NCBI GenBank assembly: GCA_033439255.1
Contig: CM065882.1
Span: forward strand, 2,170,001-2,234,000
DNA: 64,000 bases
From: Hericium rajendrae
Lineage: Eukaryota; Basidiomycota; Agaricomycetes; Russulales; Hericiaceae
Reading direction: 5' to 3'
Positions 33,817 through 45,315 of the stretch are shown here, in pieces. The first letter of the stretch is position 1. The number at the start of each line of letters is the position of its first letter. The notes under the pieces were generated by a model that worked only from the letters and a program-made list of their open reading frames with translations, was not told the DNA's origin and searched no databases. A program made the translations under genes and the position numbers.

Positions 33817-35271
33817 ATGTCTTCCCGCCTGACTGCTTTTGCCGAGCTGTTGCCTCCGGATCTCTTGTCGCAACTCCTCGAAAAGAACATCAAAACAGTC
33901 GCCGATTTCATATCTACTCCAGCTGCAGATATCCTGCGCCTTCTTCCGCGTGGGACTGCGTCTCTAGGTGAGGTAAATGATTGTATAACGCGTATCACGG
34001 CAGCATTTTCGGTGTCCGAAATGAACGGAGAAGAGGCATACGAGGCGGAGATGGAGAGGGAAAGGCAAACAGGTGGAGAAGAGGTTCGAAGTGGCGTGAA
34101 GGAGCTCGACGATCTCCTGGGCGGTAGCTTCGGTGGTGCATGTGGTGGTAGGGTCGTTGAACTATCAGGAGAAAGTGGGCATGGCACGGGCAAAACGGTA
34201 AGATACAATCAAGTATCCTTTTTGACTGACTTGCAATGGTTTGCTACTAGGCTCTGGCATTGCATATCGTCCTCTCACATCTATCTGCCTACAAACGGGC
34301 ATCTTCGGTGTGGCTTGACACCACTGGCGATCTTTCTGCAGAGCGAATAACTCGAACCTACTCGTCGCAGAAAGGGCCGGTCAGCATGTCATCAGTAACC
34401 TTGCAAATGGCTCCACCTTACACTTCTCATAGGCTGTCCACTCTGCGCTGGAACGTTTTCACATCTCTCTCGCGTTCGACATCGATGTAGCCTACCAAGT
34501 GCTGGATGGAATACGTGCTGCTCTTTCGGTACGCACGCTATGATCTCTTCAGCTTTTAATGCACTTGTTCACGTTTGCGCGCAGCATCACCAGACTGTTA
34601 CGGCCGACGATCAACCTCGGCTTCGTATCGTCGTCATAGATACTATCACCCCATTTCTCGGTCCACAATTGAGTCCGGTCACGTCTCAAGGTTTGTCTGT
34701 TCTTCTCCACTGCAGTACTTCGTATGAACCCTCGGACACGGAACCAGGTCATGCGACCATGGTCACATTCATGCGCTCACTACGCAGCCTCGCCCAGGCG
34801 CATAGTCTCAGTATCATAGTGACTACTCTTTCTATATCTTACAAGCCATCGTTTATCTCCTCGTTCCATTTCAGGTCATCAATACAAGTAGCTCCGCAAA
34901 CCCGTACAACCCTGCCTCCGTTTTCTCCACGACCGCAAGGAAACCTGCCCTTGGCCCATCCTTAACATTCCTCACTGATGCCACCCTCTGGATGGCCCAC
35001 CCTCCAGCTCTGACGCCGGCTTCGACAGCCTCCGATGCAGCCTCCACGGCTCCTGAGGCCGCAACGGGGCCGTCGGACCCTGGGTCTTTGATACCTTCGG
35101 AAAGTCCGGCGTGGGACAACGAACTACGCGTAGTTGAAGTCTTTCGGTCGAGGGTATCAGTGAGCGCTCTACCTGTGATTTCTGCTTTGAATTCCGTTGG
35201 ACGGTCTCTTCTAGCAATCCAACATGTGGTGTACAATTCGATTGCGCAACGGAATGGTCATTCCTTCATGA
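33817..35271 (+). CDS. RAD51D: RAD51D-like RecA-family recombinase paralogue
   Basis: The N-terminal segment LLPPDLLSQLLEKNIKTVADFIS matches the small helical domain of RAD51D. The ATPase core follows: VRSGVKELDDLLGG, Walker A GESGHGTGKT, ASSVWLDTTGDLSAERI, ISLAFDIDVAYQVLDGIR, Walker B LRIVVIDTIT, FMRSLRSLAQAHSLSIIVI, and ARKPALGPSLTFLTDATLWM. The last exon ends with a WCTI-containing strand. Introns are GT-AG; one of 53-56 bp removes what otherwise looks like an in-frame TAG before AVHSALERFH. RAD51 paralogues assist RAD51 filament formation in homologous recombination. An Ala/Ser/Pro-rich insert (TPASTASDAASTAPEAATG) precedes the final strands. The start at 33817 fits the family better than 33571. 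Confidence 0.85.
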
Positions 35272-35882
35272 TACGTTTGGATCAGCATAGCTATTTCAAT
35301 CTTCATGCTCGATGTCGCGAAGCAAGGGCATACGATACAGTCCGCTGGTGCGGTGCTTATTCAGAGCGCAATTGCATGATCCTCGTCCAAGCCCTGGACC
35401 GCTGCAGCCAGAAATTGGATGCATTCCAATAGTTCAAGGGCGGTAGATCGGCGCTCGTGCCTGCCCGCCACCACGTCAACGGAGCTCTCTCCTGGTACTA
35501 TCAATGCCTCGTTAATCTCTCCAACCTCGCGATTGCACATATGACACTCCAGCTTTATGCTAGTTCTCTTGCAGAATAGGGCATTCATTTTTAATTCCTC
35601 GGAAAATTGATAACTTGATCGTTTCTTCTGTGAGCAGAACAAATGTTGTATTCCAAACTCTACACATGTCGATCTACCGCCTAATTTCTGCAGCGGAATT
35701 CCACCATGCGCTTCTTCTCAGCTTCTGTCTCAGCTTAAGGGGGCGCCATTGGCAGCCCCGCGCTCGATTGTTTATCGCTGTCAACGATGTCAGCGTCCGA
35801 TCGTTGACTGACCTCGCCGCGAGCCTCTTTGCTTGCCAGCCCGGCGTGCAAGTGTGTACGTGTTTGTATCCCTCCTGGTGTC

Positions 35883-35890
35883 TATAAAAT
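35883..35890 (+). promoter_or_regulatory. TATA box without an assigned gene
   Basis: TATAAAAT followed from about 35900 to 36060 by a pyrimidine-rich leader, as at strong fungal promoters. A splice-like GTATGT...CAG segment lies downstream. No ORF can be attached. Confidence 0.45.
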
Positions 35891-36420
35891 ACACTGCAAT
35901 CCTCGTCTATCCCCCCATCTCCTCATCTTTTCCCCCACTTTCCCTCCTCCATCATCACACTCGTCGTCCATCCTCACCGCACCCTCCTTCATCCATTACC
36001 ATACTCCACCTTCCACCATCACCACTGTCTCACCGTCGCTCCAGGTCAACCTCACCGCATCGCCTTGAGCCGTCATCTCAAGGTATGTCGACATCCACTT
36101 ATCGACCAAGGCGTTGCTGATCCGCCGCTATTATGCAGTGTACCTTCAGTGGATGTGCGGGGGCGTGGGTGGAGGCTTTTGTCCATCTTAGGCGTCGTCT
36201 GTTGCAGCCCTGAAAGAGGCACGGCGGGTCGAGGGGGCGGCGTGATGCGTGAGCTTCAAGGTCGACAACACTGGTAAGAAGTGTGAGCCTCGTCAAGACT
36301 GAGAACCTTAAGTTTTCGTCTGCATCAAGTCGCCCAGCTGTCGTATATTCAGAGACCGACGTCGAGGTGCGAGGTCTGAGCTGTTGACGTGGTTCGCTTC
36401 TCCAGGTCGTCGTCCTCGCT

Positions 36421-36443
36421 GCCCGCCCGCCCGCCCGCCCGCC
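36421..36443. repeat. (CCCG)n microsatellite
   Basis: Five and a half tandem copies of CCCG in an otherwise CT-rich stretch. Confidence 0.9.
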
Positions 36444-36856
36444 ATCGCTCGCTCGTCGCTATCGAATCCCCACTCCCAGTTTAATTCTCCACACGATTAT
36501 CTACGATACCTTATTTCCCCCCTACTCCCCCACCTTTTCATTTCTTTTGTCCCCTTTTTTTCTTCCCTGCCTTTTTCCCCTTCCCCTCGGACATCGTCCC
36601 GTCGCCTGCGGCTCTCACGATCGCACGTCTCCTACGATTCGGCACCCAAGGTTCCTGTGGTGGCCACATCCCGCTCAAGTTCAAGCCCCCGATGATGCGT
36701 CGCGACCTGGGCTCCCGGGCGCTTCGCGGAGGGAGTGAGGTTTTTAGTCGTGTATGGCCGCATGCCCTCTGGGCTGTGGACCGAGTCCGACAGTACCCCC
36801 GATGAACATGCTGTGGTCCGGGCGGTCTCCGTAACAGGATCTTCCTCACTTTAAAC

Positions 36857-36904
36857 AAAAAAAAAAAAAAAAATCTCGGGGGGGGGGGGGGGGGGGGGGG
36901 GGGG
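36857..36904. repeat. A17-TCTC-G27 homopolymer pair
   Basis: Seventeen A residues, TCTC, then twenty-seven G residues. Such a long G run is rare in genomic DNA and prone to length error; the A run could be a fossil poly(A) tail. Confidence 0.9.
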
Positions 36905-37042
36905 AGGAGTCCTTTGTATTCATTACATACAAGCATATGTACAATCAAACTGGTTCTTCGTGGTTTTCAGCTTCTCCTCTATGCGTGCTTCAGATGGTTT
37001 CGTAGAACATCGTCCGAAATAGTGTCTGACCAAGTAACGACT

Positions 37043-39089
37043 CTACTGCGGCGTCTTTCCTATATGAACCGGCGCGCGACCCGATGCCTGCTCTTGCCCG
37101 AAGATGACCTTCGTCGCCGCGATCATCGCCTCGGCTGTAAACTCGAAGCTTGTAACAACTGGGAGCCCAGACAGCTCATCGCCGCTCTGCACAGCGAGGA
37201 AATCGTATGGCGCGCAGCTTGTCAGGACCGCCAGGCCGCCGTCCTTGTGTGCGTTCCGCCTCGCCGCCAAGACTTGACGGAGATAATCGAGCTGCCATGT
37301 CGACCGATCCGCGTTCTTCGTCGCGAAGATAACAGACGTCGCGCTGTCCAGGACGCTCCGTTCGTCGTCTCCAAGTGTCTCCTCGGGGCGTATACCACAT
37401 GCGAGACATCGCCCGCCTGTCTCTCGACAGCTTTAACCCATGCCACGTACGATGCTCCAGCGGTATTCCTGACTTTTCCATCCGCGGTCCGCAGGACGCC
37501 CTCCGCATCGTCGACAGCCAGGTTCAGAGACTCCGCCTTTGGACTGAACACCACGACTTTTCCAGCTGAGGAAAGTGGGATGGCATTCGGGTTCTGGAGG
37601 ATGGCAATCGACGAGGTATATGTTTGATGGCTGAGCTTCGCGCTCTCGGCTTTGACACTGGCCCATTCCTCCTTATCGAAGGGAGTATCCAATACTTGCT
37701 CCCAAGTCCCGGCGAACTGGTCCTTGAGCTTTGCAACGCGCTCGCCGCTGCGACGCAGCTCGTCCAAGTCCAGACGCCCTTCAGCAGCAGCCTTCCAGGC
37801 AGCTTTGATGGAGCCGACATGCCTCTCGAAGCGATGGCATATCATGACGACGTCTGCGCCGGCGCGCAGCGCGTCCACAGCGGCCTGCGGCACCCCGCCC
37901 TCACGTGCCGCCACGGCCTCCATCTCGAGACAGTCGGTGACTATGACGCCCTCGTACTTCAAGTCCTCGCGCAGCAGTCCATACGTTGTAGCGCGGGCGA
38001 GAGATGCAGGCGAGTCGTCGCCGGTGAGCTTGGGAGGGCCATGTGGCCGGTCATGATCGAGGCGATAGAGCCTGCGACGGCGCGGAAGGGCACAAGCTCC
38101 GTCGCGTCGAGCTCGGCTTTCGTCTTCTGGATCACGGGCAGCGCCAGATGCGAGTCGACGTGCGTGTCGCCGTGGCCGGGGAAGTGCTTTGCGGACGGCG
38201 CGACGCCGGCCGATGTGAGGCCGCGGGAGACAGCCGCGACGTATTCGCCGACTTGGTGCGGGTCTGTATTCAGCTGGTGTGAGTGTGCGTCAACTCCTGA
38301 TAGCATGGATGCACACCGTCGCCGAATGATCTGACACCTATGACGGGATTGCGCGGATCGCTATTTACGTCTGCGTCAGGGCTGTATGACCAGTTGATAC
38401 CGGCAAACTTGAGCTCGCGTCCGGTCGCAGCGGAAACGCGCTCCGTGAGCTCTGTCGAGCCTGTTGCAGCCAAAGCCATCGCGCCAGGACTGTTCAATAA
38501 CGCTTATCAGAGGCAGCATTCGAGTATAATAGCGAGGAGATGAGTTTACAACTGCGTCCCAGCTGCCCCGAGCGTGGTCGTAGGATGGCTGAAGGCCGAA
38601 ACAAGACCTGCGTTGTCGGTTCATTCACGCAGTTTTGAAAGCATTGTCCAAAGGCGAGAAACTGCGCACCATTTTCTTGATCTATACCGATCATGAGCGG
38701 CTGCTTGTGCCCCGCAACCTCTGCTATCTGCTGCAGCTTCTGCACCAGCCGTGGGTCTGCTCCGCGGCTACAGTCGCATTGATCCATCAAGGCGCGGACG
38801 TTCTCAAAGATCATAGACCACGCACTCTGCACATTCCGTCGCATGAGGATGACATGGCTATTCGCGCTCGTATTCAGGGAGGATCAAGGCCTCGTGAAAT
38901 CGAGAAACGAACCCAAGGTGATAGTCCTTGATGAGCGTCTCGATGTCTGAGCTCACTTCATGGCCGTGGAAGCCAAAAACGAAATGCTGATATCCAAGGA
39001 ATTTTGGTCAGAATCGATGTATGATAGATGACAGGATGGTTTCTTACTTGCCCAATCTCCCGCTTTAGAGCTTCGTTCAACTCTACCAT
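37043..39089 (-). CDS. GH3 glycosidase, NagZ-like beta-N-acetylhexosaminidase, frame-broken in this sequence
   Basis: Multi-exon protein of about 560 aa. Conserved blocks in order are HFVFGFHGHEVSSDIETLI, VILMRRNVQSA, LMIGIDQENGLVSAF, QFPGAMALAATGS, GINWSYSPDADVNSDPRNPVIGVRSFGDG, KHFPGHGDTHVDSH, LVPFRAVAGSIASIMTGHMALP, and GVIVTDCLEMEAVA with the nucleophile Asp. A C-terminal domain ending VHIGKTPQ follows. The KHFPGHGDT loop with its His-Asp pair is diagnostic of the GlcNAc-type GH3 branch; no signal peptide is seen, so it is probably intracellular. Two -1 shifts occur, after HMALP (about 38032) and before EETLGDD (about 37386), each repaired by one G/C in a short run. They are probably sequence errors, otherwise a recent pseudogene. 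Confidence 0.88.
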
Positions 39090-39506
39090 GGTGTAAAGTC
39101 GTCTGTGAGATCTGCGATACGCTCCAAGTCGCGAGATGAGATGCAGCTCACATGTTTCGATCCGACATTCTTTAAGATTATATCTTCTTCGTCAGGAACA
39201 CCCTATAAATCGGCGATTCCAGTCATGCACGCATGGGTGCTGAAACAGTTGACCTCGTTATCTCGGCCGTTAAAAATCAACGTTATGGACACCGGACAAG
39301 GTCCTGCACAGGCACATATCGGCATCCGGCCCACCACGGCCTTTGCGGGCCGCAAGCTGCGCCCAGACTACGGTATTTTGCTGAGATATTCGTTGGCGTA
39401 GACAAAATTCTCGTTCGTTGCAAGACAAAACAAATATGATCCAGATACTATAGTAGATATTGACAATACGAAAGTCATAGATCCGCTACATTACAAGTCC
39501 GAAAAC
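39090..39506. other. Intergenic spacer
   Basis: Promoter side of the GH3 gene and 3' side of SERINC; nothing else recognised. Confidence 0.5.
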
Positions 39507-41397
39507 CTACACTCTGCAATTAGTCTTCCATTTTACAGTGAACAGAAAGAAAGCAGACGCACCGATCGGGCATAATCACAGGAGCAAGCAGACTCCACAT
39601 ATACAATGCCATGCAGACCCACGAGCTGACGATGCGCATCCACATCGCTATCTCGGACCGGCCGATATAGACGTCTTCGCCATCGTCGCGGGGTGCACCG
39701 GTCATCTTGACCACGTTCCTGAGGAAAACGTGAGCGCGCCGCTTGAGGCAGAGTTATGAAGACGTACCAGTCCGTTAGAAGCATGGCGACATACATCGCG
39801 GCCATGACGAAGATGATGTGAAACCACGTATACTGAGAAAAGAGTGAGTTGTATGTTCCAGCTAAGTCGCGGAGAACATACATTGTAGCGTGTTCCGGTG
39901 CGTTCGTCGTCACGCGCCTCGCCTTCAACGACGAGGTCCTCATCTTCCTCATCTTCCTCTTCATCCAACGCAGAGGCAGGAATGGCGCTATGCAAAGATG
40001 TAAGACGCAATTTCAGCTGAGGTATAGAACACTTACCCTGCCTCCACAGCCGCCTTCAAGGCCTGATACCTAGGCGTCTCCGTCCTCCCAGGTTGTGTGT
40101 TCACATAGCTGACCTCATGTCCCTCCTCTGGATCAATGGGAAGGCTTACAGGTCCGTTCTTCCTCTTGCCCACAAGCGCGCGGCTCTGTGTCGCAGCACG
40201 CGTCGTCGAATACGCAATCGCGAGGAACGTAAAGGCAGCACCGAGAACGACGGTCGTCGTGCGCGTGCCGGAGGCCGTACCGGAGCGGAGCGGATTGCAC
40301 GTCTGGTGGCTGTGGTTGCCGACGGCGGACATAACCAGATACGAGCAGTATGCAGCGACCATGCCGCTCTGCGCGAGTCCGGAGCGGGGATTGTGCTCTT
40401 GGACGACCGGATGGATACACATGATGGTGATGAGGATGCACAGTGCGAGGTTGAACGAGATGAAGAAGCGGTTGAGTGTGCAGCCCGAGCCAGCGAAGAA
40501 GCCGTAGAGCACGCCGGTTAGGGCGATCGTGGCCATGTACATGCCGGCTGTGGATCCGATGAGAACCCATTGCCATAGATTCGAGTTGGGCGAATTCTCC
40601 CAGTTCTCGAGGCACATCTCGGACCACGAATGCGCGAAGTCGACGAGGAGGACAAGACCGAGGAGGATGAAGAGGGTGGCGCCAATCATTGAGATGTAGT
40701 TTCCCCAAACCATAAAGAAGCCGTTTGGAATGAAGAATGTGACGCCGACAAGAACTATCCAGAGGAGCACCTTTGGACCCCAGAAGCTGCACGAATGTGA
40801 GGATTTGGATTTGGGTTTGGACAAGGCGAAGCCACTTACCCATTCTGAATCGCCGCTCGCTTGTCCCTGGTATCCTTAACACCAATCAAAGCAAGACTCA
40901 ATAGCGCATGGAAGAGAGAAAGCGCAAAGCAGATACGGTGAACCTTGAAGAAAGTACATAAGGCCAGAAGGTCTCGAATATGGAGACAGAATACACACCG
41001 CCAGTACACCGTAACATTTATCGCCCTCACAGTCCATCTTGATATAGTCATAACTCCACTTCTCAATTTGATGTATCATAAATGGTGTCTTCATGAGCCA
41101 TGCTAACATGGAATTGAGAAGGAATATCATCTGGATTGCGAAGCATAAGGCCAAAGCAAGAATACAAGCTGCTGGATACATACCGCAAACCCGACACGGG
41201 TCGCAATAGACGAATTGCAGTTACATGACTTGCAAAACATGGACGCTGGCGATGCAGACATGAGACGGAGAAGATAAAGACTTTACGCCAGACTACTCAC
41301 CAGCAGTCGAAGTAAAGCAGAATGCCAGTCCAGCCAAACATGATGAGGCTACAGTACCAAATACGCCCACCAATGGCAAGGAGAATAACAAGCCCAT
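39507..41397 (-). CDS. TMS1: Serine incorporator, SERINC/TMS1 family
   Basis: A multi-spanning membrane protein of about 490 aa. The start MGLLFSLPLVGVFG is followed by a Cys-rich loop (SMFCKSCNCNSSIATR). Family blocks are WSYDYIKMDCEGDKCYGVLAV, HRICFALSLFHALLSLALIGVKDTRDKRAAIQNG, FWGPKVLLWIVLVGVTFFIPNGFF, FAHSWSEMCLENWE, and SFNLALCILITIMCIHPVVQEHNPRSGLAQSGMVAAYCSYLVMSAV. After an acidic cytoplasmic loop (DEEEDEEDEDL) come WFHIIFVMAAMYVAMLLTDW and the terminal SSWVCMALYMWSLLAPVIMPDR. SERINC proteins sit in endomembranes and are linked to phosphatidylserine and sphingolipid membrane order. The last intron places the stop at 39507 after PDRV; without it the frame ends at 39520. Confidence 0.95.
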
Positions 41398-41911
41398 GAT
41401 GGCCTACTTGTCACTCGGAGAAAATGCAGTGGTTTGTGTGAGCCCTGCTCAACGAGGATGGTGGTCAGAGTCCAAGCTGTTCTGGCAGGGCTGACGCCAT
41501 AGTCGGTTCGTCGACAAGCAAGCTGACCGCCAGTTGTGTGGTTCGGTTTGATCGAATATAGGCGCCCGTCCGCTGCCTCTTCTTTCCACGACTCTACAAA
41601 CTTACACCCTCACCTCAATTCCCATGAACCATTCCCAATGTTACTGATCATACGAGGGAGAATTCTACCAGAACGAATTGTGTGGGTGCTCTCCGCACCC
41701 TTTGTGTCGGTTCTCTGAGACCCCACGAGGCACGACATACTCGCGGGCTCGGAGCTCCTGCTCTATCTGATTTGGACTGCGTGAACATTTTCTGCGATGG
41801 TCGCCCTGTCCATTTGATGCAATGATTGTGAGTCCTATCTTCTTGACAACATATATAGCCTGGACCAGGTCCGATAAGTGGAAGTACGCTATCGCATCGC
41901 TTCCTTGAACC
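41398..41911. promoter_or_regulatory. Divergent promoter region, SERINC / aldolase
   Basis: 514 bp shared by the two head-to-head genes. TATATAG at 41852-41858 lies 60 bp before the aldolase start and is its likely TATA box. Confidence 0.5.
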
Positions 41912-42953
41912 ATGGTCAAGTCAGCTCCTCCGCCGCCCGGCATCTACGTCCCTGCTATCCTATTCTTCAAAGAGAACGAGGACTTCGACGTTCCAGCTAT
42001 CAAGGCCCATGTACTCCGGTTGGCGCAGGTACGATAATATATTCGATCCTCTGTGGGTGTTCTAATCAGTCGATCATCAGGGAGGTGTAACCGGCATACT
42101 CGTCCAAGGGTCCAATGGTGAAGCCCAGCACCTATCGCGTGAAGAACGAAAGGAAGCTCTCCGCATCACCCGCCAGACATTGGACGAGAACAGTTTCAAG
42201 GACGTCGTGATGATCGCAGGCACGGGTGCCCAGTCAACTCGGGAGACGAAGCAGCTGAACGAGGACGCCAAGGAGGCGGGCGCAAGCCACGCACTTGTGT
42301 TGACTCCCTCTACTTGGAAACCCATCATGAACAAGGATCTGATCTTGCGCTTCCACCGTGAGGTAAGTTCCCACCGTACGCTGTGAAGTCACTTTGCATC
42401 ATCTAGAATCATGCAGGTCGCCGATGCATCCCCGATCCCCACTCTGGTCTATAACTTCGCCACCGTTACCGCAGGCCTCGACCTTGACGCCGACACCATC
42501 GCCACGCTCGGCGAACACCCCAACATCGTCGGCACCAAGCTGTCTTGTGGGCAGCTCGGTAAGCTGACACGGCTCGTCACAACGCACCCCGCGCAAGAAT
42601 TCATCACCTTCATCGGCCGGTCCGACACGTTCCTCCCAGCGCTCGTCATGAACGGCGGAGGCGGCATCATGGCACTTGTCAACATCGCGCCCAAGGCCCA
42701 TCGCCATCTGTGGGACTTATGGAACAAAGGTGACATCGATGGGGCGCGCGACGTGCAGCGGCTGTTAAGCCACGGCGACGCGATCTCTAGTAAGTTGGGT
42801 GGGATCGGGTTTTTGAAGGCACTTGTATCGAGGGAGTTTGGGTATGGAGGCCCCACAGTAAGAGCGCCGCTGGCCCCTGCTTCCCTGGATAAATTGTCGG
42901 GACGCGATGCCGAGCTCATTAAAGAGCTCATTGACCTGGAGAAGTCCCTGTAA
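41912..42953 (+). CDS. DapA/NAL-family class I aldolase
   Basis: About 310 aa in three exons, the usual length for dihydrodipicolinate-synthase-type TIM barrels. Motifs are GIYVPAILFF, GGVTGILVQGSNGEAQHLSREER (the GSxGE loop), VMIAGTGAQST, the proton-shuttle Tyr in TLVYNF, the Schiff-base Lys in IVGTKLSCG, and GGGGIMALVNIAP. In fungi, members of this family act as 4-hydroxy-2-oxoglutarate or L-threo-3-deoxy-hexulosonate aldolases rather than in lysine synthesis; sequence alone does not choose. The start at 41912 (ACCATGG) follows a TATA box by 60 bp. The frame is intact. Confidence 0.92.
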
Positions 42954-43894
42954 GGAGGAAACAGTATGTTATCGTTGATGTAGGAAAAGATGACTGGGAG
43001 GCAAGGTCCGTTATTCATTTTTCCTGGATATACCAGCATCAATGATCTTACGCTGCTTCCTAGAATTATATGATCGCAAGGCCTGGGCTGTACATACAAA
43101 CTCACTGTCATCGCAGGACTTTAACAAATGTTTGATTCCTTTCTATGTCAAGGCGTCTCCCGTGCTAGCGTGCAGTCCAACTGTCCAATCTCCAATTGTC
43201 AACAAATGGATACCAAACGCGGTTTGTCACAATGGACAGTGCGGAAAGACGACTGTCGGTCAGTAGATCAAGTAATCCTAAGGCGCTGGGACAACCCTAC
43301 CTTATGCATCGTCCCGGTTCTTCGCCATGACCCGGCAACTTAACCCGCTGGTGACACATTGTTGAAAGGTCCCAGCCGACGCTTCAGTCCTACCTCACCG
43401 GCTTGCTGCGACTTCTGCGCCAACGTTGATTTCATGAGGCCGAGAATCATCAGGTCATATGGTCAATGCATGCGTCATCTGAAGCCGCTTCATAATTCTA
43501 TGCATTTGGAAACGTCACGAACTTTTCCTTGTCATTTCTGCTTATCGAGGCACGTCGGACGGCATGTAATTTTTCTCACCTATAACATGCATGCAAACAA
43601 CTCATGCGTAGCATTTAACAGGCCTCATTACAACCATATTCAAGATGTGTCAAGCTCATGCATGAACGGTGCATCACCGATATCATACGATGCTTCTCCG
43701 TTGCTCACGCCTCACGTCGCATCGTATGATCTTTCAGGAATAATCTGACATATCTTGCACATCATCTATGGATTCTTTTCACCTGCTGGGTATAAAGACA
43801 AAAACGCATCATCCACTCAAGCCGTCAAACTCTACGTCTCTCTTTTAGAGTTTATTTCCACCCTATTGACCAGTCGAGAATCAAGCTCTCAAAA
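42954..43894. other. Intergenic and lectin promoter region
   Basis: 940 bp, A/T-richer than average, with a TATA box at its right end. No gene recognised. Confidence 0.5.
43791..43797 (+). promoter_or_regulatory. TATA box of the lectin gene
   Basis: TATAAAG 98 bp upstream of the ATG at 43895, followed by a CT-rich leader. Confidence 0.6.
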
Positions 43895-44956
43895 ATGATC
43901 CTTCTAAAGTTGGCATTGAAGCCCATCAAGCTCGCCTTGAAGCTGTTTTTCTTCGTCTTCTTCAAGTTACCTCTCAAGGTCTTTTACAACTTTCTATTTT
44001 ACATCGCCTTCAACTCTCTTTTCCACGTCCTCTTCAAGTTTATCTCTCTCACGGCCTTTATTTTGGCTAGATCCATTTGGCCAAGGTAGATTTCGACATT
44101 TCTTCGTTGGTTTCTCGACGCGCAGTTTAACTTTCGTTCCATTTTATGTCAAGTGTAACCTCGCACTCCATTTTCGCAGACCCAGATAAATTGCCTACAT
44201 CAATTAGACCCACCACACCCGCCTCCAATCCAATCATAATTCCTCCGTCGAACCCAAACCCTACACCTCCGTCCGGTGCAGACCCAACTCCGCCTTTGAA
44301 TTCAGACTCTGCGTCTCTCTCGGATCCAACCCCCTCCCTCCCTCCGACAATAAACCCACTCCTCCCGTTAATCAGGACCCTGTTCCTCCCTCCGATGCAA
44401 ACCCCACTTTCCCTTCGGACACAGACGTGTCCCCCATCTCAAGTCCAACCACACCGCCCACGTAAGTCTTAATCTCGTGGGTTCCCTCGTCCCGATTTGC
44501 GCGTACTCATCCTTTAACAGAGCGCCGTACACGATGAACGTACGCATTCATCAGACGGGCATGCCCTATTTCATGCTTGTCGAGGAAGGCGTCTGGCACT
44601 TCGCCAATGGGGGAACCTGGACCGCGTGCGAGGGACAGCTCGTCCTCAAGATGGGTGGCAGCGGCACGTCCGGGCTGCTGCGTTTCTCTGACGGCGCGGA
44701 TAGGTTCTTCATCGTTGCGCTGGGCATCCACAACTACAAGTCCTGGCTGGACATCTCGTCCGATCTCGCAAGCGACGATACCGTGGTCGCTGCTCATCCT
44801 GATTGGTACAAGGATGGGGGTGAGAGGGCGAAGAATCGCAAGGCCCAGAGGGAGAAGGTAGAGACGAAGGATAAGAAGGGCAATACCCTCAGTGCTAGTA
44901 TAAGCAAGAGCGACGATCAAGAATTCTGGGTCACTGTAATCATTGGTCAAGAGTAG
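43895..44956 (+). CDS. Fungal fruit-body lectin with hydrophobic head and Pro-rich linker
   Basis: Exon 1 (64 codons) encodes a cationic, very hydrophobic segment: MILLKLALKPIKLALKLFFF, then FFKLPLKVFYNFLFYIAF and FKFISLTAFILARSIWP. An intron leads to about 100 residues of Pro/Ser/Asn/Asp repeats (NPNPTPPSGADPTPP, NKPTPPVNQDPVPPSD). The last exon (about 140 aa) is a fruit-body lectin domain of the Agaricus/XCL type: NVRIHQTG, WHFANGGTW, LKMGGSGTSGLLRFSDG, FIVALGIHNYKSWLDI, WVTVIIGQ. Classical members are cytosolic, lack any signal and bind TF antigen and GlcNAc glycans, so a membrane-anchored, linker-borne form is unusual. One -1 shift near 44331 in a C-rich run separates the two halves of the linker. 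The lectin call is secure; the joined architecture depends on the splice and frame reading. Confidence 0.8.
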
Positions 44957-45315
44957 AGCTAGGAAGAGAACCAGTTAGTCAGACATAGATTTAATAGTAT
45001 GGTGTAGACCCTTGTTCAGTCAATGTCGTGATGTCACGTCCTTTACCCTAAGTTGTGCATCGATTAGCAAAAGTATGATGCGCGTCTCCCATTCCTCGAA
45101 CCTTAGGATTTGACCTTCGAAAATGCCATCTGTCGACAAATGCACGAGCATAACAGTGACTATAATTATTTCAACGCTGTAAACACACTTTGTCTACAAG
45201 TGTTTGCCGATTTTTAAACACCAAATCCAGGGGAAAAAAATGTGGTTCACAAAAGACCCAATTGAATCCCAAAAATAAGTATAAGCGAAGAGGAAGAGTT
45301 TTGACCTTTCAAGAT
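44957..45315. other. Convergent spacer, lectin / GH81
   Basis: 3' flanks of two tail-to-tail genes; A/T-rich, nothing else seen. Confidence 0.5.

Larger units (their letters stand above)
35272..37042. other. 1.8 kb noncoding-looking region with promoter-like signals and low complexity
   Basis: Contains a TATA box at 35883 followed by a long CT-rich leader, an intron-like segment (36083-36138, GTATGT...TGCAG), a (CCCG)n run at 36421-36443, a second CT-rich stretch, and the A17/G27 tract at 36857-36904. I find no convincing protein; a noncoding or 5'-UTR-rich transcript is possible. Confidence 0.45.

Noticed and set aside
36694-36806. 37-codon ORF after the second CT-rich leader
   Set aside because: Too short, Arg-rich and unsupported by splicing or a recognisable motif.
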